Notes under the pieces: model-generated
Seen by the model: only the letters and a program-made list of their open reading frames with translations
Told to the model about the DNA's origin: nothing
The model's database searches: none
Shown here: positions 47,818-61,260 of the stretch, piece by piece
How the letters are laid out: each line of letters starts with the position of its first letter
How positions within the stretch are numbered: position 1 is the first letter of the stretch
Translations under genes and position numbers: made by a program
Assembly: GCA_025991245.1 (NCBI GenBank)
Contig: BQMJ01000001.1
Location: 300,795-364,794, forward strand
Reading direction: 5' to 3'
DNA length: 64,000 bases
Source: Galdieria partita
Taxonomy: Eukaryota > Rhodophyta > Bangiophyceae > Galdieriales > Galdieriaceae

Positions 47818-48655
47818 CCTTTGAGACGGCTAGCCAAACAATCAACAACCCAAAGACAACTTGTGCAGCTGTACAAATTTTACAATTTATGGTGCTGTAT
47901 ATAGTTCCAAATAATAAGTACACTTTGGAATTCAAACAAGAAATCTAGTATTTCTTTGTTTCCTATGGAACATTGAGATAGAGCTGCCTGCAGAAAGAAT
48001 ATTTGAAGTGATTTCAACCTTGAGAAAAATATTTTATGAAAGCATAATTTCTTTCAATGACTTGAAAGATCAACTAAAATCAACAGTGCATTCGTTTAGA
48101 TAAATCTGGATACTGTGACAGTTGTTTTCAATTCTTCCTGTTTCAGTTGTTCCACTCTTTGTGTCTCTTATCTACGAAACAGACTATGTGGAACTCCACT
48201 GGATTAGAAAAGCTCAATTGTCTACAGAATAATCTTCACAGTGGCAGCTATCAAAGATTACTTTTCAATATAGACAAGAGAGAGATTCAATTCAACTCAA
48301 TTTTTCCTTTCAAGACTGAAAATTTGTCTTATCGCATATTTTTGACTATGTGGGAACCATGAGCACAAATTACATCAATTACGCAAAGTGACATCGTGTA
48401 AAGTTATCGTTAAATTCAAAATTTTCTTTCACTTTATGAAAGAGGCAATGGAACATACCAAATAATCAGAGCTTGCAACTTTCGTTACTTGCTGCAAGAG
48501 AAATGTCTCATTCGAAAGTTATCGCTAGTATGATGTTCATCATTCTGAGCTAAGAGGATGAGTATTGAAACATTTACTTCTCCTCCTTTGGGAACCCAAT
48601 TTCAGAGGTTGAACAAGTAGGTTTGGCTTTATGTTTTGAAATATTTCTGGACATT
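47818..48655. other. Upstream flank of the NTPase gene
   Basis: AT-rich sequence with a few short chance frames and no family features. The promoter of the NTPase-like gene would lie at its left end. Confidence 0.4.
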
Positions 48656-49960
48656 GTCAGAATTTTCGTTTTGTCGTGACAGTGAAGTTTCTAACAAAAT
48701 TGTTGTAGATTTGATGTGTTGTTTTCAGAGTAACTGTGAGATGATGAGAATGGAAATTCAAGTCGGCTTGGTAACTTGAAATCTTACTTCTTGTCTTGCT
48801 AAAATACTTTGTATACTTTGAAAGTATCTCATTGAGTTGCTGTTGCTTTCTTCTCTTGTAGCATTCTACAAGTTTCGTTAGAGCAAACAAGATTTTATCT
48901 TTGGAAGCAACGACTGTACAACTCATTTGGGCTTATCTATTCTTGGAATCCTTTCAGGATAGTCGGTTGTTGACTGCTGAATTTTGTGACACTATACGCT
49001 ACCGTTGACTTTGCTAAAGTCACCGTCTGCTTCAAAGTACACCTTCCAGAAATATCAATAAAAGTTGCAAGTACTAGTTACCGTCCATATATCTAGGAAT
49101 TCTTGATCCTTGTTTCACAAAAATAAAACGCGGGTAGAATTTTTATTCAGCAACATAAGGATTGATTAACATTCCTCACTACAATCTTCTATGATAGCAT
49201 TCTAGGGTATGGGAAAAACTCCTTCTTGACAACTGTAATCAGCACTCTTTTGAAGTCCTTATTTAACCCAACCACAGGTCTAGCTGGACTTGTTGAAGAC
49301 GTTTGATTCACAAAACGTCAACCAAGTGTTTACAATTCAAACAATTTGGAAGCTAACCATCTTAAAACTCAACGTGTTCTGTTTGGGCTTGTGAGATCAA
49401 AGAAAAACTCCTTGTCAACAACAAGTCGAATCCAATTCTATTAACTCTCCAGTTTTTTCTCGTTACTTTCATGAATTCTGAATTATCAGGTACAACAGTG
49501 GAAAATCTGTAACTGAATTCCAACGAAACAATTCCCTCAACAGAAAGAATAGAGCATCAACAGTCTTTTGAACTCTCGAGTGCAAGGTTCTTTTGGAAAT
49601 TTCTCTACAAGTATACAAGATACGATATAGTTTGTACCTTTTAAAGGCACCCTTTCATACCACCTCCTTTCTAAGCTCTTCCAAACGTTCTTTCATTAGA
49701 ACTTATTGGTTGAGAACAGGAGCTAAATAGTTGTTTTATGCAACCCGCTTCAAAGTGGATAAAGTATGTCTATGAAAACTTTTTTGAATTTCAACGAGAA
49801 ACATCTTGAGAATAGACTAGAAAGTTTTTCTTTTTTTGGATACTATTTAAACCTGGGTTGTTTTGGTCGTAACTTTGAAGCCACTAGGTTTGAACTTTGT
49901 GGTTGTTAACAACAGAGTTCAAAAGTGATTTATCTGCAGAAACATTTTGAAGGGAGAGGT
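48656..49960 (-). repeat. Diverged subtelomeric element, copy 2 (rearranged)
   Basis: Contains the 3'-type landmark (GGTTGTTGACTGCTGAATTTTG near 48,965) followed by a 5'-type part with a CAACAGTC..GGTTCTTTTGGAAA block near 49,560, TTCAAAGTGGATAAAG near 49,750 and TTGGTCGTA at 49,863. The order suggests the end of one copy joined to the start of another, with the middle lost. Confidence 0.42.
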
Positions 49961-50989
49961 TGATTACTATCGTACAAGGGAGATTGTTTGGAAACAACTA
50001 CGATAGCTTTGCACATTCTTGGTTCTTTGGATGAGAATAGTGTAAAAGAGGATAATTTGTAGTAGTGATTATCGGCACCTTTTAACCTGAACAAGTTGTA
50101 TATACATACTTGTGGAAAGATTTATTTTACTGAGGTTAGCGAAAACATTATAGCAAATTAAGTAGATCGTTTGATAAATGTCCAAAGTATTTTGAAAACT
50201 AAAGCAAAGGAAGAAATATTCGCTACGAGAACAAACCTTGAACACTAGGATAAGGTAGACTAGTGTATGTTGAATTGACAAAGTGCACAGATCTTGAAAA
50301 ATATTGTATTCGAAACAATTTGTCTAGTAAAGGATTGAGTGAATGAGATGAAATAAAAGAGATTGTTTCAAAGATATATCATATTTGATGAATATTCCAC
50401 ATTCTAAAGCTCTTTTGGGAAATAGTTTGAATCCAAATTTGCAAACAAAATTAATTGAGTTTTGCCAATCACACAAGTTCTATTTTTTCATTTGGTTCCC
50501 TTTATCGATATCCACGATATGTAAAGATTGTTTGCAAAGAAACGAATGTGGTAAAGGAAAGGCGAACATGGCTCGTTCAATGAGTTATTATTCAAAAAGA
50601 ATTTACTTGAATTTTTTCTGTTGATTGATAAATTTTATTCAAAAGATCAAGAATTATAGGGAAATTATTGGTTTTTAGAACTTTGTACACTCAAGAGACA
50701 ATCAATGAACCGTTATCTTTTCATTCTATTTCACATGTCAGTAAAACTCTTCTCCTCTTAAAACTCTTTCTGGTAAAAATTTGAAGCTTTGGCAGTATGT
50801 AAGAGAGTATGGAACAGAAAGAGAATAGATTCATTTTTATTCCTCAAATAGTGAAAAGTTGCAATAAGTAACAACGGAAAAAACCAAGAAATTGCACAAT
50901 AGAGATCATCATGCAGTATACAATACAAGGAGAAGGCACTGAGTAAGAATGAATTCAAACTATAGTCCAACTTCATTTCTTAACACAGA
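49961..50989. other. Gene-free AT-rich subtelomeric spacer
   Basis: Only short open frames (60-79 codons) without family features or splice structure. I see no gene. Confidence 0.45.
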
Positions 50990-51340
50990 AGGAAGAAAGA
51001 CAATAGTAGTAGAGAAAACAGGAACAATAAATCAACTGCTTTCTAATGTATGAACAAAAAAGCCTACCTGACTAATGAATCTCTGAGTTCAGTCATTATT
51101 AAAAATTAAACATTGAACAAGAAAGTCTCATGTCATAAGAGTACATATTGAGAGGCCAACAAAGTGATTCTAAGTTTAACCCTGTTGAGAATAAATAAAA
51201 AGAGTTTTAAAATGTTTCATCCAAAACTCAAAGTTCATTTTTGGGGCACTCAAGAAGATTACCAGTGTAATAGCCATCATAATCTTCATAATAGCCATTT
51301 TAGTGTCATCAACTGGAAATAACTATAGTATACTTCGAGC
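50990..51340 (+). repeat. Diverged repeat E, inner copy
   Basis: Matches 59,530-59,870 in order: CAGTAGTA-type start, CCAACAAAGTGATTCTAAG at 51,156 (outer copy CCAACAAATTGATTCTCAG at 59,689), then GTTGAGAATAAATAAAA. By eye the similarity is moderate with indels. Confidence 0.45.
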
Positions 51341-51719
51341 TTACAGAAATGATTCAATTTGAATGAATTTGGCAATCGACAATTGAAAACGTTTTACTAT
51401 GTAAAATGGATTTGAAACATCCTTATAAATAAGAATTGGGTTCCGACTCAAATTCATCCGACAGAATTGCCTAAATGGATACAAATATAGTAGAATTGCA
51501 ACCATAGAGAGATGAGTTTTGAATCACAAGAACAATTCAAGTATAGAATAGAAGCACAAAAGAAGCTACGTTTTTACTCAATTCATTGTGTTGGAGAGTA
51601 GCATTGTGATGTGTAAAGATTCAAGATTTAGTGAACAAAGTAAAATAATTCCGCTTCAATGGAATGATACTGCCTCAAAGCAAACGATAAATTTCGACTG
51701 CCTAAAGCATCGAACAGTG

Positions 51720-53070
51720 GGTTTCAACGTGAAACTCGTCGAGACCAAACTTTGCCATCCAGGACCTGCTAGTATTGGTCGTAAACTTTCAGTGACTTGA
51801 AACTTGAGTTCCATAGAGCTTGAAAAGTATTTGTCTTTAGTCCAAGTTAACGATGAACGTACCTCAACTTGGATCCTTGTTGAAAACTGTTGCTCTTTAT
51901 TTTCTGTTAAGTTTAAAGGCGTTTTTACTATGTAGAGTACTATAAAAAGAAAAGTCGGCATAAAAAGTTCCCAATTGTTTTTTAAATTTGAACCCCTGTT
52001 CCCTATACAGTCTTGTAGTGTAACTTGGTCTTTCAAGTCCAAGTATACTACAAAGTCTTGTGAATTGTTGTTGTGAGTCTTCTTTTGTGGCACACTCATC
52101 AAGGTCTTTTGTAGCACTCGAAGTACATTCTGAGTTGATTCTTGTATTCTTCAAACAACCAGTTCCTTTATTTGTGAGTTTATGACCATTTAAAGTCTCT
52201 TATCCAACTAAAGAGGAGACATAAGCGGATTGCTTTGATTGGAACAGGCGGTGTGATAATGGCAGCTTTCAACGTTGCATTGACCGACTTTAAGAAATCA
52301 CGACAGTTGCGATATATGAGCTAGTTGACAGAGAGTTAGATAAAGCTTTATGACTGTTTGAGTGCTTGACCAGTTGCTATGTTTCCACATTGTACAACAG
52401 ATATATTTCTAAGTTTGAGTTTTTGTCGTTGCGTTTTAGAATAAATGTGGATAATAGCCAACTTTGAAAGTTTTCGTGAGAGTAGGGTTTTTGATATTAC
52501 TATTGTAGATGCGTCTGTGGTTTTTATCAGAGAAACTCTGAGGGAACCAGAATCGAGAGTCAGTCCCGGTACTTGCTTCATAACGTGTTGAAGTATTCTG
52601 GGTATAGTTGAAGAGTTTATGACTGAGTTGCTTCTTTCTTCCCTTTTTGCTTTTCTCTGTTGGGTTTACTAGTGTAGGCAATTCTTTGTCTTGGGAAGCT
52701 ATCTTGACAATTTGGTTATCTTTCTCCAATTTTGGAGTGCTCTAGTGTTTGCAGAATTTTCCGTGTTTTATTGTTGAATTTTGTGAAACATAGACTGTTT
52801 GAAATTTTGCGGTGTTTTAGATGCATAGGAGGAAGTGGCTCGAGGGTCTTTGTTTTTGACTGTTGTTGTGAAGGGACAAACAAGGCAAGGTTCTTGCAAT
52901 GATACTTATTATATGAGTCATGAAGCTATGCTATTATGGAGAGTTTTCATATGTAGAACTCACAAAATAGAAAGAGTCAACAATGGATTCTTTATTTTCG
53001 CAATACAATTATACAAAATAGAATATGCGACACTTGGTCGATATATTCAAGCTGATTGAGAAACTTGACT
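51720..53070 (-). repeat. Diverged subtelomeric element, copy 3 (near full length)
   Basis: Landmarks in the same order as copy 1: TTGGTCGTA at 51,775, AAGAGGAGACATAAGCGG near 52,211, a TTGTTGAATTTTGTGA block near 52,770, AAGCTGATTG at 53,049. The minus strand has two moderately long open frames (about 150 and 100 codons) in different registers, with KDQVTLQDCIG paralleling KDQVPLKDYIG of copy 4. Confidence 0.5.
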
Positions 53071-53199
53071 GGTAGGCAAAATACAAATTATATACATGTG
53101 TCACTTCCAATGTTTACTTGAATCACGTTTTGTTGATAATTGAAACACTCGACCAGATTGTATAAACTCAAATCTGCAAAAGTCTAAAAAGTCCTTGTT

Positions 53200-54840
53200 A
53201 CTGGTAACACAAAATTCACAGTCCTCCAAGTTGCAAACAGTTCAGCTAGACATTGATCAGCACAAGTGTTCACTCTACTTGCCGAAATTTCTCTATGACA
53301 ACTTGGCGACTACACACCCAATCGTTCCAAGTTATGGGAAACACGCTCTTCTTCGTTTTAAAGTGGCAGACAATACTTTCTTGAAATGATTCCTATCAAC
53401 TAGAGCTCAATGTTCTCCAAATCAACTTGAAGCAAGTAAATCTCCAAGGTAAATAACAAAGGTGAGTTTATCTCATTATACAATGGCGGGCTTTACTCTC
53501 AGGGGTATGTCAACGATCATTCTAACACAACGGTTCTCTTCAAATAGTGCAATGTTAGAGAATCAACAGTATTCTAGGTAAACCTTTGAGTGGAAGGTTC
53601 CCTTGGAAAGTGCTCACTAGGTACATATGAAACTATATGGCGTGTGCACTTTTGACGGTACTCAAAGAGCTCTTCAACGTCATTTTGCCCAATCTCTCTT
53701 TGTGATTGTTTTGCTCAACTGTGGCAGTAGTTGCTTTGTTACCACCTGTTTTGAAGTGGATAAAATTGTTCCTTTTGATGAAACTTTAACTAGTTGAATT
53801 TGGAGAAGAACTTTTTAGTACGACTAAACTTTGAGGTTTTATGATTTCGCACTTTTTGAAATACCAACCAAGGCCCGGTTTGGTTTGGTCGTTTCTTGTC
53901 AACGACTTGACTTGAACCTCAAAGTCGCTTCCAAGTTCCTGTCGAATGCTACGTAGGTACTGTTCGAGAGTTGTTGATCCTTTGTTTTTAGTCTGTTTGG
54001 AGACGTTGACCCTGCGGATTACTGGGGAACCAGTGGGCACAAAGGCTCCAAATAGTCTTTGAGTCTGAATCTTTGTCCCAATATAGTCTTTCAATGGAAC
54101 TTGGTCTTTGAACTGAATTGTTCAGCTAACTGTTGTCCTGTAAACAGTTGTTGAAGACTCTCCCTCGTGGAACAATCACCAAGATCTTTTGTAACATTCG
54201 GAATATATTCTGGGTTGATTCTCTTCGGTTCTTCACAAAACCGATTTCTGTCATTGTCAGTTTTTGTCTATTGAGAATCTATTGTCCGAGTGGAGAGGGG
54301 AGGTTGGCTCGTGGCCACTGAACTGCGTAGTTCAACTGTGAGTTGCTGTTTCGAAAACGGACGTGAACAGAGTTTGTACACCCACTTTGAAGCATCTTTA
54401 CGTCGTTGTTTGCTAATCTTACTTGACGAGGTCACTTGAAGGATGCAAATTCGAAACAAAACTTGGAAGAAAAGGAGCATCTGATGGGAAAAATTTTCAC
54501 AAAAGAGAGGCTTCGCAACTCGTCGGCATAGTGTATGTTTGGAATAGCTACCGTAGTCTTTTGTGCTCAAGTCTATAAATACTTAGCAGTTGACAGTTTG
54601 TGAGACACAGTTTTGGAAAGGATACTGTTTGAATAGTATTACTGTTGGCACTTAAATAGCCCGTCTTTCTATTGGGAAATCACAAACAACTATACAACGT
54701 ATAATTCTATAAGAAGGCTGACAAGTACAAAGTATACCAATTGACAACTATCTACGAATTTATAAATACATTGCTCATTTTAGACAGCGATTCTTTCAGC
54801 ATATTAAATTACTCTACTGAGCAACATTCCTAGAAATGCG
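53200..54840 (-). repeat. Diverged subtelomeric element, copy 4
   Basis: Carries AATCAACAGT..GGTTCCC..GGAAA near 53,560, TTGAAGTGGATAAAA near 53,750, TTGGTCGTT at 53,885, GAGTGGAGAGGGGAGG near 54,288 and GTTGACAGTTTGTGAGACAC near 54,590. The longest minus-strand frame (102 codons) contains KDYIGTKIQTQRLFG and FEVQVKSLTRND, protein-like and shared in part with the other copies. Confidence 0.5.
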
Positions 54841-57800
54841 CAAGATATTCCAGGATCTTCCTACGTTACAAAGCAAAATTGAGCAAGAAATGAATATTTT
54901 ATACTTGATGTCCTGTTTACTTGAACGATCGATCTTCATACTGGTGGGTGCGGTTGCCAAAATTTTATTTTCGTAGAAGTCTAGCTTCCGTGAATGAATA
55001 CACGCTGAATTTCGTGACTAGTTAATTATACAAGAAGAACTCTAGCCAACATTTGGATTGTCATAATGATAAAAATGTCTGAAAGGCAAGGAATTCTTTC
55101 TATTCAATTGATATTAAAAAATGTACACGACACGTACTTTCATTTATACACAAATTAACTTGTCATTTATATACAAACGAGAAAAACTTTTAGCCAAAAA
55201 AGAAAGACAAACACCAATTGCAATACACAGCACAAAAAAAGACCATTATAGAAGAAAAATACAATTGACAATATCTAAGAAATCGAATCTTGGCAATTTG
55301 GATATGCTTTAACCCAATTCAGGAGAGGCGAGACTCAACGTTTAGCTACTTTGAGTCACAAAGGTGTAAACAGAGAGACTTCAAAGAATCAACGCAAATT
55401 CTTAAAAAATGGCAAAGGCTAGAATTGACCATTCAAGTTTTACTAATCAGCCAATCAGAATTATTCATAATTGGACAGAGCTGGGGCCAATGCAATAGAG
55501 CTATCACCCAACGCCAAAAAAAGAAAGTTCTCGTATCGCTTCATAAGAAAAGCTTTATTATGGAGAACGACTATACAGAAATGCTTCTAAGACCAGAGTT
55601 TAAAAGAAAGTTTCAAACAACCCAATATCAATCAAAACGATAGATAGAGATGCAAGACAATTGACATGAGCAGCTTTATTTATCACAGAAACTTATTGAC
55701 GACACCATGTACTTGTGAGTTTCCCATAGAATATTCAATTGAAAAGAGAAAAAGAAAACCAAAAATTTCTGGCAACAACAATATTAGCTCAAAACAAACT
55801 ACTCTGCCAAAACAAGGACAAACACAATCAAATTTCTAAATTACAGGAAGTCTAGGAGAAAAAAGTTTACGAAATTTTATATAATCCAGTGGCGAATTAA
55901 AACAATTAGGAAGACATATAAAAACGGACCATACCAAAATGTTCAGAATGAAATACATTAAAACAATAAAGTTGTCTATATTGCACAATGCTGAAATCAT
56001 TTCCGATTACACTGTGATGTGAAAGAGGAAAAAGACTAACATAAAAAACACCTAAAGCAGTACCTGGAAAAAACTACATATTCAAAAACCATACACACTC
56101 AACAAGAAGAAATGCAATTTTACAAAGAAACCTCTATTCTTTACAAGAGACTAAATTAGAAAGTGATATCTGTGAAAACAATTGTAGCAAATAACATATA
56201 GAACCTTAGTAGATTGTGCTGCAAATGAAAAACTTGTTGCATTGTAGATTTTACTAGGCTGAATTAGAATCCAAGCTGGGTCGTTGGGAAATCCAGTAAG
56301 CAGTTATTTGAGTTCACATGAGGGTGCATTGATTCATTTCCCCTCACTTTCCTCTATTGCCCTTTGGCTGTCATGGGCTGTGTTTTGTTCTACGTAGCCA
56401 ATTCTCGACAAAATTCAAAAATTTTTCAAAATTTTTTTAAAGCAGATATTTGTGGAAAAAAAGTTGTAGAAATTGGTTTGTGTATACTAATTTGTGTTTT
56501 CTTGTTTCATATGAACTTTTTCACGATTAGCCAAGAGTAAGCTCCAACTGTCTAAAAAATGGCTAGAGTGATATTTATTTGTAAATATAAAAATAACTAG
56601 TGGTGGGTCGAAATCAACAGAAATGGAGGAGTAAAAGCATCGAACTTACCAAGCTCTTCTTTCATACTCCATTGTCCTCTGGAAAAGTTGAGGAAAGACC
56701 AACGATTGATTGAAAATCTCTATGGTGCATTTTTGCATACATGACATAGTCGGAAATTCTTGAGCCAGTTTGCAAGTAGACTAGAATATTTACAAGTAGA
56801 GCTTCTCCTACATTGTCTCAAATACTACAGTATTTCAAGTTGAGCCGTTAACAAAGACTGCTAGTATCAATCTTGCTCTTGCTCCCTATTTAAACGTTGA
56901 AATGAATATGTACCTCAGTAGAAGGCATTCATTTAATTTCTATTCTCCAAGTACCGCTTTAAACGCTAGATAAGTATGAAAAGCAAATCGCATTGAAAGT
57001 TCTTATGGAAATCATGGAAGAAATTGAATTTCGATTGGTGGTGTTCCCAAACAAAGAGTTTCAAATAGAAAATTCTAGAGAAAAGAGCTAGAAAGAAGCC
57101 AAAATGTTATGCAATGCATAGTAAAAGACTAAAAAAGCACTTAAAGATAAGAAAGCAAGGAAGAAAAAACTGATTGTAGAGAAAAAGAATGAAAGTACCA
57201 CATGACCGATAAGAAAGAATGCTACTCAGTGATACTTTCTTCTAATAGCTACCACTCAAAGTTATAGATTATCTAGACATAAAGCAACAAGAAAGAGGAA
57301 GAACAGCAGACATTATGGAATATTAATTTTGTCATTGTTAACTGCTTCTTTCAATTGAAATCCTTTTTTATGGCATATGTATGATATGGCTTACTTTTGG
57401 TTCAATATGTATACCATCAGCAAAGTAGCATTATAGTATACAAAGATACTCACAGAATTAAATAAGGAGTATACAATGATCATAAGAAAATAAAACCTGT
57501 TTTGCCAAATTGCTAAGTGATAGATAGGACAACATAAGGAAAAATAGGGCGAAACAAGGTTGTACTCTACAAAACACTGTCAGCGAATCGAGAAAGACTC
57601 TGATACATTAGGTGGTAAATAGTACTGTTGCAAAAAACGGAAAGTGGAGCCAATTTAGTTTTGCAAGATTTCAAGTAAATAATGAATTATGTTAGCTCCA
57701 AACAAATGAAAACGTTTCCCCAAAGCAAGTACTAGAGAAAATTCATGATCAGTCAAAAGCGTTACAAGTTCACGAGTATGTTAGAGGATGAAGATTTCTT

Positions 57801-58120
57801 AGGAGAAGATGAATTGACACGAATGGATCAACAAACAAAACAAAACTTAAACACTACCCAATATGAAAGCAACAAGGTAAGTCAAAATATTTGAATTATT
57901 AAATAATCCTTTGCTTTATAACATTGGTTTCACGAGAACATAATTCAATGGAGGAAAGCGCATGACGTATGTCAGAGCAAACTAGACAATTCTATTTTAT
58001 TTAAATCTTTGTAATGTTTCCTTCTTTCGTACACTTATAGACTAATAAATGAACGATACAGATAGCTATTTTGAAAATAACCCATAGAGAAAAGAAAGAC
58101 AGCAAGAGAAATAGAATCTC
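54841..58120. other. A-rich gene-free subtelomeric DNA
   Basis: The plus strand becomes visibly A-rich (long AAAAG/AAACA runs). Open frames are short. The one stretch that looks protein-like is 57,745-57,876, where 44 codons (acidic, LEDEDFLGEDEL) run straight into a GTAAGT donor; no partner exon was found. No known gene, tRNA or other RNA is seen. Confidence 0.45.
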
Positions 58121-60620
58121 TAGAAATTTGAAGAATTCTCATATACTACTTGTCTTTATTGAATAAGTATATCTCTAATTGTTTTCTTCAACGGACATTG
58201 ATCGATAATGCAAAAGATAGTAAGAAGAAGTGTCCAAAATGCATGTTCAACGAAAAACCTACCAAACACTCCGTAGGAAACAATTCAGTACTTTTGTCAA
58301 ATTGAAATAGTTAAAAGAAATTTTATATATTTAAGAAGGAAAGAAACAAAAACAACAGAATGATTTCAAAGAACAAGAATAAAAATACAACAAACTCATG
58401 GAGGAAAAGTGCAATTGAGAGATATGTTTCTCTACAAGTTGTCAATCAAAGCATAGTCAAACTGACATAAAGCATATAATATTCAAATTGCTACAGACCA
58501 ACATTGAACTTTTGTGGCTAGATTGCTAACTGTTTAATCATTTGAGGCTTCTTTATGTCAAAAGCGTGGCTTGCTTCATATTCCTTATATATATCAACAG
58601 TACAATTCGTGTATAATATAATGTCGATCAACATAAAATAGAACAAAATGAATTCAGTTACCACAAGAAAGCAAAACAACTTTTTAAAAAGAAGGTGTCT
58701 GATAAAAGATACCACATAGTAACAACCAACAGTTGCAAGATTCTACTTTTCGAAAAACTGTCGCTTTTCAATATCGAAACGACTATAGTAAAACAAGCCA
58801 TGCAATAGGTTAGCTGTAAAAGTTACCAAATTTAGATTCCGCAATATATCAAATTCATAATCAAATTGCTCAGCTCCCCCAAAAAATTAAAAGCTTCAAT
58901 AAAGGTGAAAGAAATGGAACAATTAAATATCGCTAACATGCAATACCAATACAACTGTGGGGGTGATTCCAAAAATTTCAAAGGAAGAATTACTTTGCCA
59001 CTCGAGATAAATTGGCAAAATCACTAAAATCTTGAAGAATCTTGACACAATTTCACAAGTATGTGACCGAGTCTAAACCACTTAATTTTATACTCTATTA
59101 CATTTTTTTACGACGACCTAGTGAATTGAGAAAAACACATGCCTTTTAGAAAAAGGAATGAAAAGTCGTGTTGTTTCAAATAAAAAAAATTTGTTTTTCT
59201 GAAATTATCTACGATCTATTAGAAGAGCAATAAAAATATCGTTTCGAATAGAGTCTATGAAAAAAGGAAGAATTTAGGGAGATTGGCCAATGTGAAAAAA
59301 TTGAAGAATTTCAATACCTTATTTGTCCTTTATGGCATCAGTATTCCTAGTTGTTCACAGGGGTAAATAGTAGGTGATAATGCAAAATTTAGTAAAAAGA
59401 AAAATAGAACAAATCTGTATATAAAAATAATCAATGTATTCTCACCTCGAACATTTTAGTACATAGGTGAAATAGAACCTAGGAAAATTTCATTACACAT
59501 TCAAGGGTTATAAGACATAAAACACAAAAGGAAAACAGACAGTAGTACTAGAAGAAAAAGGAGCAAAAAGCTGAATTTTTTAAATTTTGAACTTAGAGTC
59601 TATACGACGATTGAATCTCCTAATTCAATCATTCTTAAAAAACGACAATTGAGTAAGAATCTAGGGCATAGTAACTCACACTGAAAAACCAACAAATTGA
59701 TTCTCAGCTTGGTCTCGTTGAGAATAGATAAAAGGCGGATCGAAAAGTTTACCGAAACACAATGTTTTGCTTTTGAAAATCCAAGAATACCATAAGCATT
59801 GTATAATTTTTGCTAAATATGTATAGCGACACTATATTTCAAGTTAAGGGTACTTACAGAATAAAACACGCACTTCATTTTAGGCCGTCAGAAAGTAAAA
59901 ACTACCTACCAAATGTTTACATTTTCAATAACACTGCAACGTCGAATACAATTAAGTGACCAAAAAACACTACTTAAAATTTTGCTATCTAAGACAGATT
60001 TTTCAAGACGATTCTCATAGGGTAAGGTTCAACCATAAGGGACTTAACGAAATGATCGAAACAAAATTTTTTAAACTATCGAAATTGAAACCTTATCATT
60101 ATGTATGCACTGAAGATAGCAACGACCTTAATAAGAAACATAAATGAAGAAATATCATTATCGTTAAGAAGTAATACCCATACAAACCTATATGAAAAGA
60201 GAAATTTGCAAGAAACATTACTGTGTCATTAATGCATAAAAAAAGTTCAAGAATTTATAAAATTTATGGCAACGGTAAAAAAAAGAAACAAATTTCTGCA
60301 CTTCAGTTTCAGTTCTATCACATCGGCATTATGAAAAGGTATTGAAGAGGAATTTATGCAATGCATCAAAGGGGAATAGGCAATCTTTGCATTATAAGAG
60401 CTACACTTGTTTGTAAAGTTTACTAAAGCAACAATACAAATACCAATTTTACAAGGAAGCCATAGAATAATAACAATTTAGAGAAGTAGAAACTTGAGAA
60501 TACATTGAAGGATTTCCATATACCACATGTTCCTTACATCATCAGTACCTTGAACCTGTTCTCGTCCCGCAGATATTTGTCGACCGTATGAAGCGAAGTA
60601 AAAAAGTAACAGCAAACTGC
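58121..60620 (+). repeat. Decayed ~1.2-kb subtelomeric repeats (three copies) with outer copy of repeat E
   Basis: A TTGAAGAATT..ATAC..TGTC.TTTAT..CATCAGTA block recurs near 58,130, 59,303 and 60,507, spaced about 1,175 and 1,200 bp, each followed by a stretch with ATAATGCAAAA or AAGTAAAAA-like sequence. Repeat E (59,530-59,870) lies between the second and third. The copies are heavily diverged and recognised by eye only. Confidence 0.4.
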
Positions 60621-61260
60621 TCACAGAGAAAAAAAATACAATAATTTTGATGAAAGTGAATTTAGTAACTATAACACATTAAAATACCGAAGAAAAAACA
60701 TTTTTTTTTCTCATTGGAGAAAAAGTAGTAAAAAGGAGGGACAATCCTTGAAAACAACAATCAATGCAGCAAAAACCAAAGAAATGAAAATGTTAATAGT
60801 GTCAGATTGCTCGACTGTTGCAACGACTTGTTCACCTACATTACTCGCGCCTCACACTTATGACACCAGAAGGATACCATTCAAACGAACCACCTAAAAT
60901 CTCAAAACAATACAAAAGAAGCAAAAAAATGTGAACTCCAAAAAAATTTGAGCAAAAGAAGCAATCTAAAAACTTACTCGAGTTTCCATTCCAAAAAAAA
61001 AACTCAAACAAAATGTAGCTGACAGGAAACCAAACATGGTCAGTGGCACAACAAGCAAAAAAAAAATAAAACAATACGTAACTATTCTTTGGCAAAGAAC
61101 ATAACTAAGAAAACAGACATAAGCAATTTACTCTAAACACTCCTATTTTGAGACTACTAGAGCGCAATGAATTGAAAAACTATGAATGTCCTGGTTGAAA
61201 GCAATAAACGTTATTTTTTTATTTCAATTTTATTAGGTTTCATTAGGATATAATTTCAAC
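60621..61260. other. A-rich spacer ending in telomere-like remnant
   Basis: No gene. The last ~40 bases (near 61,225-61,250, TTTTATTAGGTTTCATTAGG) look like degenerate telomere units. Confidence 0.4.

Noticed and set aside
59956-60147. 63-codon plus-strand frame in the outer subtelomere
   Set aside because: Length is expected by chance in A-rich DNA; composition is Lys/Asn/Phe-heavy with no motif.
60841-61095. 84-codon minus-strand frame, Phe/Cys-rich
   Set aside because: Produced by A-rich runs on the plus strand read in reverse; begins without a clear ATG and has no conserved motif.
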